64,000 bases of DNA from Millisia brevis NBRC 105863. GTDB taxonomy: Bacteria > Actinomycetota > Actinomycetes > Mycobacteriales > Mycobacteriaceae. Under the pieces are notes generated by a model. The model was not told the origin of the DNA and did not search any database. It was given only the letters and a program-made list of their open reading frames with translations. The position numbers and the translations under genes are program-made. Below are positions 17,726-25,685 of this stretch, in pieces. Where the stretch lies: the NCBI RefSeq assembly GCF_001552615.1, contig NZ_BCRN01000001.1:372001-436000 (forward strand). The letters run 5' to 3'. Positions within the stretch are counted from its first letter, which is position 1. Each line of letters begins with the position of its first letter.

Positions 17726-18736
17726 TCAGGCAGCGGCCTGCTCGGGGAACAATCCACGCAACATGTCGGCGATCGAGAGCACACCGAGTGTGCCGTCCCG
17801 GTCCCGAACCACCGCCAGCTGCGAGCCCGACGCCCGCAGCAGGGCGAGCGCGGCGAGCACCGTGACCTCGGGTTCGAGGACGTACAGCGGCCGCACCATA
17901 TCGCCGAGCGGGGCATCCGCCGGCGCGGTCAGGGTGTCGCGGACGTGCACCAATCCGGTCGGCTCGGCCTCCGGTCCCACCAGGATGCGCAGGTGCCCAC
18001 TGCGCCGGCTCGCGTCCTGGACGTCGGCGACGGTCGCATCGGCGGGCACCGCGACCGGCGGGTGGAGGCGGATCAGGTCGCGGACCTGCAGGCGCCCCAG
18101 GTCGAGCGCCCCCTCGAGCTGTGCGGAGAAGCTCTGATCGAGCGCACCGACGCTGACGGAATGCTGGACCAGCTGCCGCAGGGCGTCCGGGTCCTGTCCA
18201 CCGGCCAACTCGTTGACCGCCTCCACACCGACCTTGTGCAGCAGCCAGTTGGCGGCATTGTTCAGCGCGATCAGGATCGGCCGGGTGAACCACATGAACG
18301 CCCGCATCGGCAGCGCCAACAGGGTGGCGGACCGCTCCGGGTGCGCGATCGCCCAGGACTTCGGCGCCATCTCGCCGACCACCAGGTGCAGGAAGGTCAC
18401 GATGATCAGCGCCAGCACGAAACCGGCGACGTCGGCCGCCCAGTAGGGCAGACCCCAGTCGCTGAACACCGGCGTCAGCCAGTGGTGCACGGCCGGCTTG
18501 GTGATCGCACCGAGCGCCAGGGTGCACACGGTGATACCGAGCTGCGATCCGGCGAGCAGCACCGACAGTTCCGAGGCGCTGCGCAGGGCGGCGCGTCCGG
18601 AGCGGCTGTGCGTGGCGATGTCCTCGAGGCGGTGCTTCTTGGCCGCGATCAGAGCAAATTCGACGGCGACGAAGAAGGCGCTCAGCGCGATGATCGCGAC
18701 GGTGGCGACGACGACAACTATCGGGTTCTCCATCAC
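17726..18736 (-). CDS. CNNM/CBS transporter-like protein, short form
   Basis: 336 residues. CNNM (DUF21) membrane domain with four hydrophobic segments in the first 160 residues (AFFVAVEFALIAAKKHRLE motif), then a CBS pair. It lacks the C-terminal CorC_HlyC domain of its neighbour. The family is linked to magnesium or cobalt efflux. GTG at 18736 gives a GTGA overlap with the upstream gene; ATG one codon later is equally possible. The tandem arrangement of a long and a short CNNM protein is common in mycobacteria and suggests a heteromeric complex. Confidence 0.88.
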   Translation of the reverse strand: MMENPIVVVVATVAIIALSAFFVAVEFALIAAKKHRLEDIATHSRSGRAALRSASELSVLLAGSQLGITVCTLALGAITKPAVHHWLTPVFSDWGLPYWAADVAGFVLALIIVTFLHLVVGEMAPKSWAIAHPERSATLLALPMRAFMWFTRPILIALNNAANWLLHKVGVEAVNELAGGQDPDALRQLVQHSVSVGALDQSFSAQLEGALDLGRLQVRDLIRLHPPVAVPADATVADVQDASRRSGHLRILVGPEAEPTGLVHVRDTLTAPADAPLGDMVRPLYVLEPEVTVLAALALLRASGSQLAVVRDRDGTLGVLSIADMLRGLFPEQAAA

Positions 18737-20157
18737 GCATCACCCTCGTGGTCGTCGCGGTCGTCTTCGGTGTCGTCGCTCGGCGGGACCAGATTGACGT
18801 GCAACAACGACGGCACGTACTGCTCGACCTCGAGGACGTCGACCTCCAGATGCCAGGGCAACGGATCGTTCGACACGGCCAGATCGGCCGGGTCGTCGGG
18901 CAGCCGCACCACGATGCGTTCGCCCGGTTCGGGCAGCGCACCGTGTTCGGCGATGATCAGACCGGCGATCGTCTCGAAGTCACCGGTGGGCAGGTCGCGG
19001 CCGATCACGCGCTCGACCTCGTCGACGGGCAGATCGCCCCGGAACTCCCAGCCACCGTGTTCGGCGTCGACCCGGTACTCCGGTTCGGCGGGTTCGTCGT
19101 GCTCGTCGCGAATTTCGCCGACGATCTCCTCGACCAGGTCCTCGATGGTGATGATCCCGGCCAGGCCGCCGTACTCGTCGACCACGCAGGCCAGCTGTTC
19201 CTTGGCGTCGGCGATCGTGCGCAGGGCGTCGGGCATCGGCATCAGCTCCGGCACGACCACCGGCGGGCGGACCGCGGTGGTGACCGGGCGATCCCACGGG
19301 TTCTCGCCGTCCCCCGACCCGTTGGGGTCGATGTCCAGGACGTCGGCGAGGTGGATGATCCCGAGGATCTGGTCATCGTCGTCGAGGACCGGATAGCGGG
19401 AGTGCCCGCTCTGCATGAGCTCGCGCACCTCGCCGAGGGTGGTGTCGGCATCGACCGAGTCGACCCGACTGCGCGGCACCATCGCGTGCTCGACGTCGTG
19501 CTTCGGGAAGTCGAGCACCCTATCGAGCAGGATCGACATCTCGATCGGCAGGTCGCCCGCGTCGCGGGACTGCTCGACGATGTGCTCGAGGTCGGCGACC
19601 GTGGCCGACGACTCGACGTCGTGGACCGGCTCGATACGCAGCAGGCGCAGCAGCAGGTTCGACGAGGTGTCGAAGATCTTGATCAGCCAGCCGGTGATCG
19701 CCAAGTAGCCCAGCGTCGAGCGGGACAGGAAGCGGGCGACCGGCTCCGGCCGGGCGATCGCGAGGTTCTTCGGGAACAGCTCACCGAAGAGCATCTGCAC
19801 GATCGTGGAGAAGCCCAGCGCCAGGATGGTGCCGATGGCGACGCCGACGGTGACCGAGACCCCGGCCGAGCCGAGGAGGTCGCCGAACGCCCGACCGATC
19901 AGCGGTTCGGCCACGTAGCCGACGAGCAGCCCGGTGACGGTGATGCCGAGCTGCGCGCCGGACAACATGAACGACGTGCGGTTGGTGACTTTGAGAGTGC
20001 GTTGGGCGGCGGCGTCACCGGCATGCGCACGGGCGCGCAAGCGGGAGCGGTCGACCGCCATATAGGCGAATTCCTGTGCCACGAAATACCCGGTCGCGGC
20101 GGTGATCAGGAGGACAACAACAACTCCGAGGAGCAGGGACAACAGCGTTGTCAGCAC
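18733..20157 (-). CDS. CNNM/CBS/CorC transporter-like protein, long form
   Basis: 474 residues in the order CNNM membrane domain (about 1-195), CBS pair (about 215-345, including MVPRSRVDSVD and VVDEYGGLAGIITIEDLVEE) and CorC_HlyC domain (about 365-450). Proteins of this layout take part in divalent cation export or homeostasis. The start is GTG at 20157. It is the first gene of a three-gene run with the short CNNM gene and ddaH. Confidence 0.9.
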   Translation of the reverse strand: MLTTLLSLLLGVVVVLLITAATGYFVAQEFAYMAVDRSRLRARAHAGDAAAQRTLKVTNRTSFMLSGAQLGITVTGLLVGYVAEPLIGRAFGDLLGSAGVSVTVGVAIGTILALGFSTIVQMLFGELFPKNLAIARPEPVARFLSRSTLGYLAITGWLIKIFDTSSNLLLRLLRIEPVHDVESSATVADLEHIVEQSRDAGDLPIEMSILLDRVLDFPKHDVEHAMVPRSRVDSVDADTTLGEVRELMQSGHSRYPVLDDDDQILGIIHLADVLDIDPNGSGDGENPWDRPVTTAVRPPVVVPELMPMPDALRTIADAKEQLACVVDEYGGLAGIITIEDLVEEIVGEIRDEHDEPAEPEYRVDAEHGGWEFRGDLPVDEVERVIGRDLPTGDFETIAGLIIAEHGALPEPGERIVVRLPDDPADLAVSNDPLPWHLEVDVLEVEQYVPSLLHVNLVPPSDDTEDDRDDHEGDA

Positions 20158-20389
20158 CGCCGATTCACCACCTCGGTGGCGTCGGGGCGCGTCGAACGCG
20201 CGCGGGGCAGGTTGGGTTTAAGGGGGTCGTCAGTCGGCCCGGTCAAAGTGTCCTGTCCTCGATGCTCTTGCCGAAAGGTGTCGGCTGTGTGTAGGACAAC
20301 GATAACGGTTGGTGCCCGATTCCCGGCAGGGTGCCCCGGGAGTGTGGCGAGTGCCGCTCCTACCCCGCCGAGCCGAGAATCCGCCCCGA
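20158..20389. other. Intergenic region between the CNNM and glyoxalase genes
   Basis: 232 bases without an ORF. It should hold the promoter of the CNNM run. The 10-base run CAACGATAAC near 20297-20306 matches one arm of the Zur-like box at 12304 but has no second arm. No hairpin of note was seen. Confidence 0.5.
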
Positions 20390-20836
20390 CTACCCGTTGG
20401 TGTCGAAGTTCGCGAAGTCCTCCGGGGTGAACTCACGGTGTTCCACCAGCACCATCCAGTTGCCCGAATTGTCCCGCATCAGCGCTTCGACGCCGTACGG
20501 CCGCTCGGCCGGCTCCTGCAGGAACTCGACGCCCTTGGCCTTCAGTTCCTCGTAGGTCTTGCGACAGTCGTCGACGGTCAGGCCGACTCCGGGCAGGCCG
20601 CCGTCGTCCTGGGCGCGCTTCATCGCGGCGATCAGGTCGTCGGACAGCGGCTTGCTGGGGGTGGTGAGGTGCAACTGGAGTTCCGGCTGGTTGGGGTGCA
20701 CGACGGTGCACCAGCGGAAGTCGGGGCCGAGCTGCAGGTCGTCGCCCTTTTCGAAGCCGAGGATGTCGGTATAGAAGGCGAGCGAGGCGTCGATGTCCTT
20801 GACCCAGACCGAAACCAGCGAAGTATGTGTGATCAT
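20390..20836 (-). CDS. VOC-family glyoxalase/bleomycin-resistance-like protein
   Basis: 148 residues with two beta-alpha-beta-beta-beta halves. SVWVKDIDASLAFYTDILGF is the typical first module, and the C-terminal part carries MRDNSGNWMVLVEH with the usual metal-ligand Glu position. Members bind or convert small molecules with a divalent metal. It starts 25 bases after an AraC-type regulator, a frequent pairing. Confidence 0.87.
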   Translation of the reverse strand: MITHTSLVSVWVKDIDASLAFYTDILGFEKGDDLQLGPDFRWCTVVHPNQPELQLHLTTPSKPLSDDLIAAMKRAQDDGGLPGVGLTVDDCRKTYEELKAKGVEFLQEPAERPYGVEALMRDNSGNWMVLVEHREFTPEDFANFDTNG

Positions 20837-20861
20837 GCGCCCAGCCTAGGAGCGCGGCCGC

Positions 20862-21311
20862 TCACCCCGCTTCTCCCGGATTGCGGTCCTCGCGGCGTTC
20901 GACCAGGCCGCGCATGAAGACGTGGCAACCGGGGATGCGGGGCGCTCCGGCGGCGGCGTACCGGCGTTGAAAATCGCGGGGTGATTCGCCGACGATCTCG
21001 GCGAAGCGGGAGCTGAATGATCCGAGGCTGCTGTAGCCGACGGCCACGCATACCTCGGTGACGGTGAGGTTCGCCGACCGGAGCAGATCCTGGGCGCGTT
21101 CGATGCGCCGCTCGCTGACGTAGGCGGCCGGGGTGATGCCATAGGTGATCCGGAATGAGCGCAGGAAGTGGTACTTGCTCATCCCGGCGATCGCGGCGAG
21201 GGTGTCGAGGTCGATCGGCTCGGCGAAGGTGCGGTCGATGTGGTCGCGGGCCCGCCGCAGGTGGATCAGCACATCCCCGGGGACGCGGCGGGTGGGTTCG
21301 GAATCGGCCAC
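20862..21311 (-). CDS. AraC-family transcriptional regulator
   Basis: About 149 residues, essentially a lone AraC DNA-binding domain: LDTLAAIAGMSKYHFLRSF forms the first HTH and VTEVCVAVGYSSLGSFSSRF the second. A short C-terminal tail has two nearby His/Cys residues (GCHVF). GTG at 21311 with a GGGGG run before it is preferred over a weak TTG at 21383. It likely regulates the glyoxalase gene directly downstream. Confidence 0.87.
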   Translation of the reverse strand: MADSEPTRRVPGDVLIHLRRARDHIDRTFAEPIDLDTLAAIAGMSKYHFLRSFRITYGITPAAYVSERRIERAQDLLRSANLTVTEVCVAVGYSSLGSFSSRFAEIVGESPRDFQRRYAAAGAPRIPGCHVFMRGLVERREDRNPGEAG

Positions 21312-21472
21312 CCCCGCAGCGTACGGCCGCTCCCGCCGCCCGACCACGCGGATCGTTGATTCTCGAACTATCCATCGTCGCAATAGGATTCGGGCTGAAT
21401 TGAAACGTTTTCCCTGGTCATGAGCTTATCGAGCGATGGAACCGGAGTCGACACCGGCCGCGGGGATACGAT
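21312..21472 (+). promoter_or_regulatory. Divergent upstream region, promoter of the riboswitch transcript
   Basis: About 160 bases between the AraC gene and the riboswitch. The segment around 21370-21425 is less GC-rich than its surroundings and is the probable site of both promoters, but no -35/-10 pair stands out. Together with the riboswitch and its leader it makes a 427-base stretch without protein genes. Confidence 0.4.
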
Positions 21473-21600
21473 TCCGGTCAGGTGATGAGCGTTCGCGACA
21501 AGCCCTGGCTCGCGGACCGGCAACCCTCCCTCGCGGCGGGGTGCTCCAGGTGAACACCCGGTCGTGCCGCATGGGCGCGACAAGCGCGAATCCGGTTGCC
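21473..21600 (+). ncRNA. SAM-IV riboswitch
   Basis: The order of conserved segments matches SAM-IV: GGTGATGAGCG at 21481, CGACAAGCCCTGGCTCGC, GGACCGGCAACCCTCC, GCGGCGGGGTGCTCCAGGTG and closing AACACC, then GACAAGCGCGAATCCGG downstream. GGTG (21481-21484) pairs with the CACC at the end of the core. SAM-IV elements occur in actinobacteria upstream of sulfur and methionine genes and lower expression when S-adenosylmethionine is plentiful. A perfect hairpin ATCCGG/CCGGAT at 21644-21659 follows and may belong to the expression platform. Outer boundaries are approximate. Confidence 0.88.
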
Positions 21601-21738
21601 GTACCGGATGTTCGGAGGTTGCATCGTGTGTTGTTGCCGCGGGATCCGGCACTCCGGATAGCCGAAACCCGCCCCACCCCCTGTGCGTGACCCCTCGGGC
21701 CCCGCTCCCTTCCTCGTGCCCTCAGGAGCCGATTCGTC

Positions 21739-22914
21739 ATGTCCGATACCCCCTCGCATCCCGACAACAGCCCGGCCGAGCCGGGCGATACCCCGACCGA
21801 CGGTGTCCAACCGGATGACGGCCGATTGGTCGACGCGAATGTCGACCTCGACCAGCCCGCCGGCGTCTCCCGGCGCAAACTGTTCGCCTACGGTGGCGCC
21901 GGTCTCGGCGCGCTGGCGGCGGTCGGGCTCGGCGGATGGGCGCTGTTGCGCAACGACAATCGGGCGGCATCGGCCGACGGCCTGACGGTGACCAATTCGT
22001 GGGCGGACCGCGAACTGCTGATCACCTCGCCGAGCGGCGCCTGCGACGCGCCACTGATCGCCGCCTACGAGAACGGCTTCTTCACCGACGCCGGGCTCAA
22101 CGTCACCCTCAAGAAGACCGGCGACGACGAGGACGTCACCGCGGCGGTGGGCTCGGGCAAGTACGTCGCCACCAACGGCATCTTCTTCAACTTCCTCGGC
22201 CCGATCTACAACGGCACGCCCGTCAAGCTGTCCGGCGGCCTGCACCACGGCTGCCTCGACCTGTACACCCGCAGCGACGGGCCGGTCGCCTCGGTCGCCG
22301 ACCTGCGCGGCCGCCGCATCGGGGTCAGCGACCTGCAGGGTTCGGCGACCAACTTCTTCTCCCTCGACCTCCTCGACGCCGGCATCAACTCGAGCCCGGC
22401 GGCCAAGGAGGTCGAGTGGGTCGTCATCCAACAGGACCTGCTGCCGAAGGCGCTGCAGGACGGCGACGTCGACGCGATCGCCACCGCCGGCGGCTTCCTG
22501 CCGATCATCCAGGGTGTCGAGGACGGCTGGGCGCGGGTGCTCTCGGACAACCAGTCGATCAGCCGCAACGCCTCCTACCCGTGCTGCGCGGTCGCGTTGA
22601 ACGAGCAGTTCGTCCTCGACGACCCGGTGACCGCGGCCAAACTGGTCAGCGCCTGGTCGGAGGGGTCGCGGTGGGCCGGCAACAACCTCGAGGCGATCGC
22701 CGAGATCCAGTCGTCGAAGAACTACCTGCCGCAGACCCCGGAGAACATCCTGCCGGTGCTGCGCACGCTGACCTTCGACCCGTCGCCGCGGAATCTGCAC
22801 GAGGTGCTGCTGCCGGGCATCGAGAAGTTCGTCAACACCGGCTTCCTGCCCGCAGATACCAATGCGAGCGCCCTTGCCGACAAGGTCTTCGTCGACCTCG
22901 GCCTGAACTACTGA
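21739..22914 (+). CDS. ABC transporter substrate-binding protein, sulfonate/taurine (NMT1-like) type
   Basis: 391 residues. After a hydrophilic 40-residue leader comes a twin-arginine signal (SRRKLF at 44-49 with a hydrophobic stretch to about 70), so it is probably exported folded by Tat and may stay membrane-anchored. The rest is a two-lobed NMT1/SsuA-like domain. Cysteines are unusually frequent: Cys102, His169-His170-Cys172 and Cys282-Cys283. The SAM-IV riboswitch upstream points to uptake of a sulfur source. The permease and ATPase follow directly. The exact ligand (sulfonate, methionine precursor, or a metal-sulfur ligand) is open. Confidence 0.87.
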   Translation: MSDTPSHPDNSPAEPGDTPTDGVQPDDGRLVDANVDLDQPAGVSRRKLFAYGGAGLGALAAVGLGGWALLRNDNRAASADGLTVTNSWADRELLITSPSGACDAPLIAAYENGFFTDAGLNVTLKKTGDDEDVTAAVGSGKYVATNGIFFNFLGPIYNGTPVKLSGGLHHGCLDLYTRSDGPVASVADLRGRRIGVSDLQGSATNFFSLDLLDAGINSSPAAKEVEWVVIQQDLLPKALQDGDVDAIATAGGFLPIIQGVEDGWARVLSDNQSISRNASYPCCAVALNEQFVLDDPVTAAKLVSAWSEGSRWAGNNLEAIAEIQSSKNYLPQTPENILPVLRTLTFDPSPRNLHEVLLPGIEKFVNTGFLPADTNASALADKVFVDLGLNY

Positions 22915-22927
22915 GAGGCGTATCGCG

Positions 22928-24037
22928 ATGACCGCCACCGTCTCCCGCCCGTCCGAGGCACCCGCCCCGCAACCGTCGGGCGGCCCCGCCGACCGAACCA
23001 CCCAGGGCGCGGCCCGTATTCACGACGCCCTGGAGAAGATCACCCATCCGCGACGCATCGACCCGGTGTTGACCGCGGTGGGCATCTCCTCCTGGGTCGC
23101 CTTCGGGGTGATCACCATCGCCGTGCCCAACAGCGCGAAGCTGTCGTTGCGGGACGTCGACGCGGTCGAGAACACCACCGCCTTCACCGCGATCGTCGGC
23201 TTCGGTGTCGCCGCGGTCGCCGGTGTCACCTGGCTGCTGGCCGCGCGGCCGGGCCGGGTGGGCGCGATCGCCGGCACCCGGGTCTCGCGGGGCGCGGCAT
23301 GGTTGCTCGGGTCGGGCCTGTGGGCGATCTTCTGGCAGCTGTCCACGGCGAAGACGCAGATCCTCGCCACCCCGTACTTCGCCGCGCCCCAACAGATCTT
23401 CGATCGGCTGTGGAACGATCGCGGCATCCTGGCGGAGAGCATCGGCAACTCCCTGCTGCTGCTGACCGTCGGCTTCGTCGCGGGGCTGGTCGCCGGATTG
23501 GCGACCGGACTGGTGATCGGCTGGTGGCAGACGGCGAACTACTGGGTGCACCCGATCCTGATGTTCCTCGGCCCGGTACCGGCGCTGGCCTGGGTGCCGA
23601 TCGTCTTCGTGCTGTCGCCGAATGCGACCAGCGGGGCGCTGTTCCTGATCGCGCTGAGCGTGTGGTTCCCGATCACCGTCCTGACGCGATCGGGCATCAC
23701 CAGCGTGCCGCGCTCGTATTACGACGTCACCCAAACCCTCGGGGCGGGAAACCGTTTCCTGATCCTGAGGGTCAGCCTGCCCGCCGCGTTGCCGAGCATC
23801 TTCACCGGCGCGTTCATGGCGTTGGGCGCGTCGTTCGTCAGCCTGACGATCGCCGAGAACTTCGGGGTCAACTCCGGTCTCGGCTGGTACCTGAACTGGA
23901 AGAAAAGCTGGGGCGACTACCCGGCGGTCTACGCGGGCATCGTCATTCTGATCGTGATCTGCGGTCTGCTGCTCAGCGCATTGTTCCGACTGCGCGGCTG
24001 GGCGCTGCGCTGGGAGAAGGACGTGACCCGATGGTGA
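22928..24037 (+). CDS. ABC transporter permease, SsuC/TauC type
   Basis: 369 residues, longer than the usual 250-280 of this family because of an extra N-terminal part with additional hydrophobic segments (about residues 50-120). The C-terminal binding-protein-dependent transport domain contains the EAA-type loop around TQTLGAGNRFLILRVSLPAALPSIF. ATG at 22928 has GAGAGG before it. It overlaps the ATPase gene by seven bases. Confidence 0.9.
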   Translation: MTATVSRPSEAPAPQPSGGPADRTTQGAARIHDALEKITHPRRIDPVLTAVGISSWVAFGVITIAVPNSAKLSLRDVDAVENTTAFTAIVGFGVAAVAGVTWLLAARPGRVGAIAGTRVSRGAAWLLGSGLWAIFWQLSTAKTQILATPYFAAPQQIFDRLWNDRGILAESIGNSLLLLTVGFVAGLVAGLATGLVIGWWQTANYWVHPILMFLGPVPALAWVPIVFVLSPNATSGALFLIALSVWFPITVLTRSGITSVPRSYYDVTQTLGAGNRFLILRVSLPAALPSIFTGAFMALGASFVSLTIAENFGVNSGLGWYLNWKKSWGDYPAVYAGIVILIVICGLLLSALFRLRGWALRWEKDVTRW

Positions 24038-24840
24038 GCGAGCCGTTGGGGCAGCAGGGCGCGGCGATCGACATCCGCAACGTCACCCAGGCCTTCCGCA
24101 CCGCCGGAGACGTCGATCTGCCGGTGCTGGACGATATTTCGCTGCGGGTCGAGCCGGGCGAGTTCGTGGCGCTGGTCGGGCCGAGCGGTTCGGGCAAGTC
24201 GACGCTGATCCGGCTGCTCGCGGGCCTGGACCGACCGTTGTTCGGCACGGTATCGGTCGACGGCGCCCCGGTCACCGGACCGGATCCCAGTCGCGCCCTG
24301 GTCTTTCAGGATCCGACGCTGCTTCCATGGCGCTCGGTGCGCGACAACGTCGCCCTCGGACCGCAGGCCCGCGGCACCCTCGGCCGGTCGCAGCAACGGA
24401 TCGACGATGCCCTCGCGCTGGTCGGGCTGAGCGACTTCGCCCGGGCGTGGCCGGCGCAACTGTCCGGCGGTATGGCGCAGCGCGCCGCCCTGGCCCGGGC
24501 CCTGGTCAACGACCCGACGGTGCTGCTGCTGGACGAACCCTTGGGCAAGCTCGACGCCCTGACCCGCCGCGGGCTGCAGGGGGAATTGCTGAGGCTGTGG
24601 CACGACCGCGGCTTCACCGCCGTGCTGATCACCCACGACGTCACCGAGGCGCTCGTCCTGGCGGACCGCCTGGTGGTGCTCTCCCCCCGCCCGGCGCGGA
24701 TCCGCGAGGTGGTCCCGGTCGATCTCGACCGGCCGCGCGACCAATCCGATCCGGCGTTCGTGGCGCTGCGGGCGCACATCCTCGACCTGCTGGACGAGGA
24801 GTTGACCACCACTCCCGACGCCCTGGAATCGATCACCTGA
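24031..24840 (+). CDS. ABC transporter ATP-binding protein, SsuB/TauB type
   Basis: 269 residues with all ABC motifs: Walker A GPSGSGKST, Q-loop in VFQDPTLLPW, signature LSGGMAQR, Walker B VLLLDEPLG and the H-loop ITHD. The sequence is that of nitrate/sulfonate/taurine importers. The start ATG lies inside the last codons of the permease, so the two are coupled. The ycnI gene follows after 44 bases with no promoter in between. Confidence 0.93.
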   Translation: MVSEPLGQQGAAIDIRNVTQAFRTAGDVDLPVLDDISLRVEPGEFVALVGPSGSGKSTLIRLLAGLDRPLFGTVSVDGAPVTGPDPSRALVFQDPTLLPWRSVRDNVALGPQARGTLGRSQQRIDDALALVGLSDFARAWPAQLSGGMAQRAALARALVNDPTVLLLDEPLGKLDALTRRGLQGELLRLWHDRGFTAVLITHDVTEALVLADRLVVLSPRPARIREVVPVDLDRPRDQSDPAFVALRAHILDLLDEELTTTPDALESIT

Positions 24841-24884
24841 TGTCCGCTCCCCTGCCCGTTCCACCGACCCCCGGGAAGAACCCC

Positions 24885-25685
24885 ATGTCTCGTTTGCAGA
24901 AGTTCCTGCTGGTCACCGCCGCCGCGACCGCCGCGCTGCTCGGTGCGGCGATACCGGCGCAGGCGCACGTCACCGTGTCGTCGTCGACCACCGATCCCGG
25001 CGCCTACGCGACCCTCACCTTCAAGGTGCCCAACGAGTCCGACACCGCCTCGACCACCGAGCTGACCGTCGATCTGCCGACCGATACCCCGTTCACCTCC
25101 GTTCTGGCGCAGGACATTCCGGGGTGGGCGGTCGATCTGGTCAGCTCGGACCTCGATGATCCGGTCGCGGACGGCCACGGTGACAGCATCACCTCCGCGG
25201 TGACCAGCGTGCAGTGGACGGCCACCGGCGGCGGGATCGCGCCCGGCCGGTTCGAGACGTTCACCCTGTCGGTCGGTCCGCTGCCGGAGTCGGGCACGCT
25301 CTATCTGCCGACGGTGCAGCGCTATTCGGACGGCAGCGAGTCGTCCTGGGTCCAGCAGGCGCAGGGCGGCGCGCAGACCGAGCATCCCGCCCCGAATGTG
25401 GTGATCGGTGCGGCGGCAGCGCAGCCGGCGGCGGGCTCGTCCGTCGCCGCGCCCGCGGATGCGGCGCATACCGCGTCGACCGGCTCCGACCGGTGGGGAG
25501 TTGGCCTGGGCATCACCGGGATCGTGCTGGCGCTGCTCGCCGCCGGCCTCGCCGGGGTGGCGTTCGGTCGGGTCCGTCGCATCGGTCCCCCCGCCGCCGA
25601 GCGGCACGACGCCGCCCCCGAGGGCTCCGGTCAGGAGGGCCCCGATCACGAGAGCTCCGACCGCGTTCTGTCCGCACCTCGGTGA
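24885..25685 (+). CDS. YcnI-family (DUF1775) exported copper-binding protein
   Basis: 266 residues. Signal peptide (MSRLQKFLL to IPAQA, residues 1-27) leaves a mature protein starting HVTVSS; this N-terminal His is the known copper ligand of YcnI. A DUF1775 beta domain is followed by a flexible region and a C-terminal membrane helix near 210-230. A longer start at 24840 is possible but ATG 24885 sits right before the signal peptide and has GGGAAG before it. YcnI proteins are thought to act as periplasmic copper chaperones. Confidence 0.87.
   Translation: MSRLQKFLLVTAAATAALLGAAIPAQAHVTVSSSTTDPGAYATLTFKVPNESDTASTTELTVDLPTDTPFTSVLAQDIPGWAVDLVSSDLDDPVADGHGDSITSAVTSVQWTATGGGIAPGRFETFTLSVGPLPESGTLYLPTVQRYSDGSESSWVQQAQGGAQTEHPAPNVVIGAAAAQPAAGSSVAAPADAAHTASTGSDRWGVGLGITGIVLALLAAGLAGVAFGRVRRIGPPAAERHDAAPEGSGQEGPDHESSDRVLSAPR

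Noticed and set aside
20290-20315. Possible second Zur box (CAACGATAAC)
   Set aside because: Only one arm matches the box at 12304; the other side has no complement.
21485-21553. A short ORF starting ATGAGCGTTCGCG inside the riboswitch
   Set aside because: Its bases are the conserved SAM-IV segments, so the ORF is incidental.
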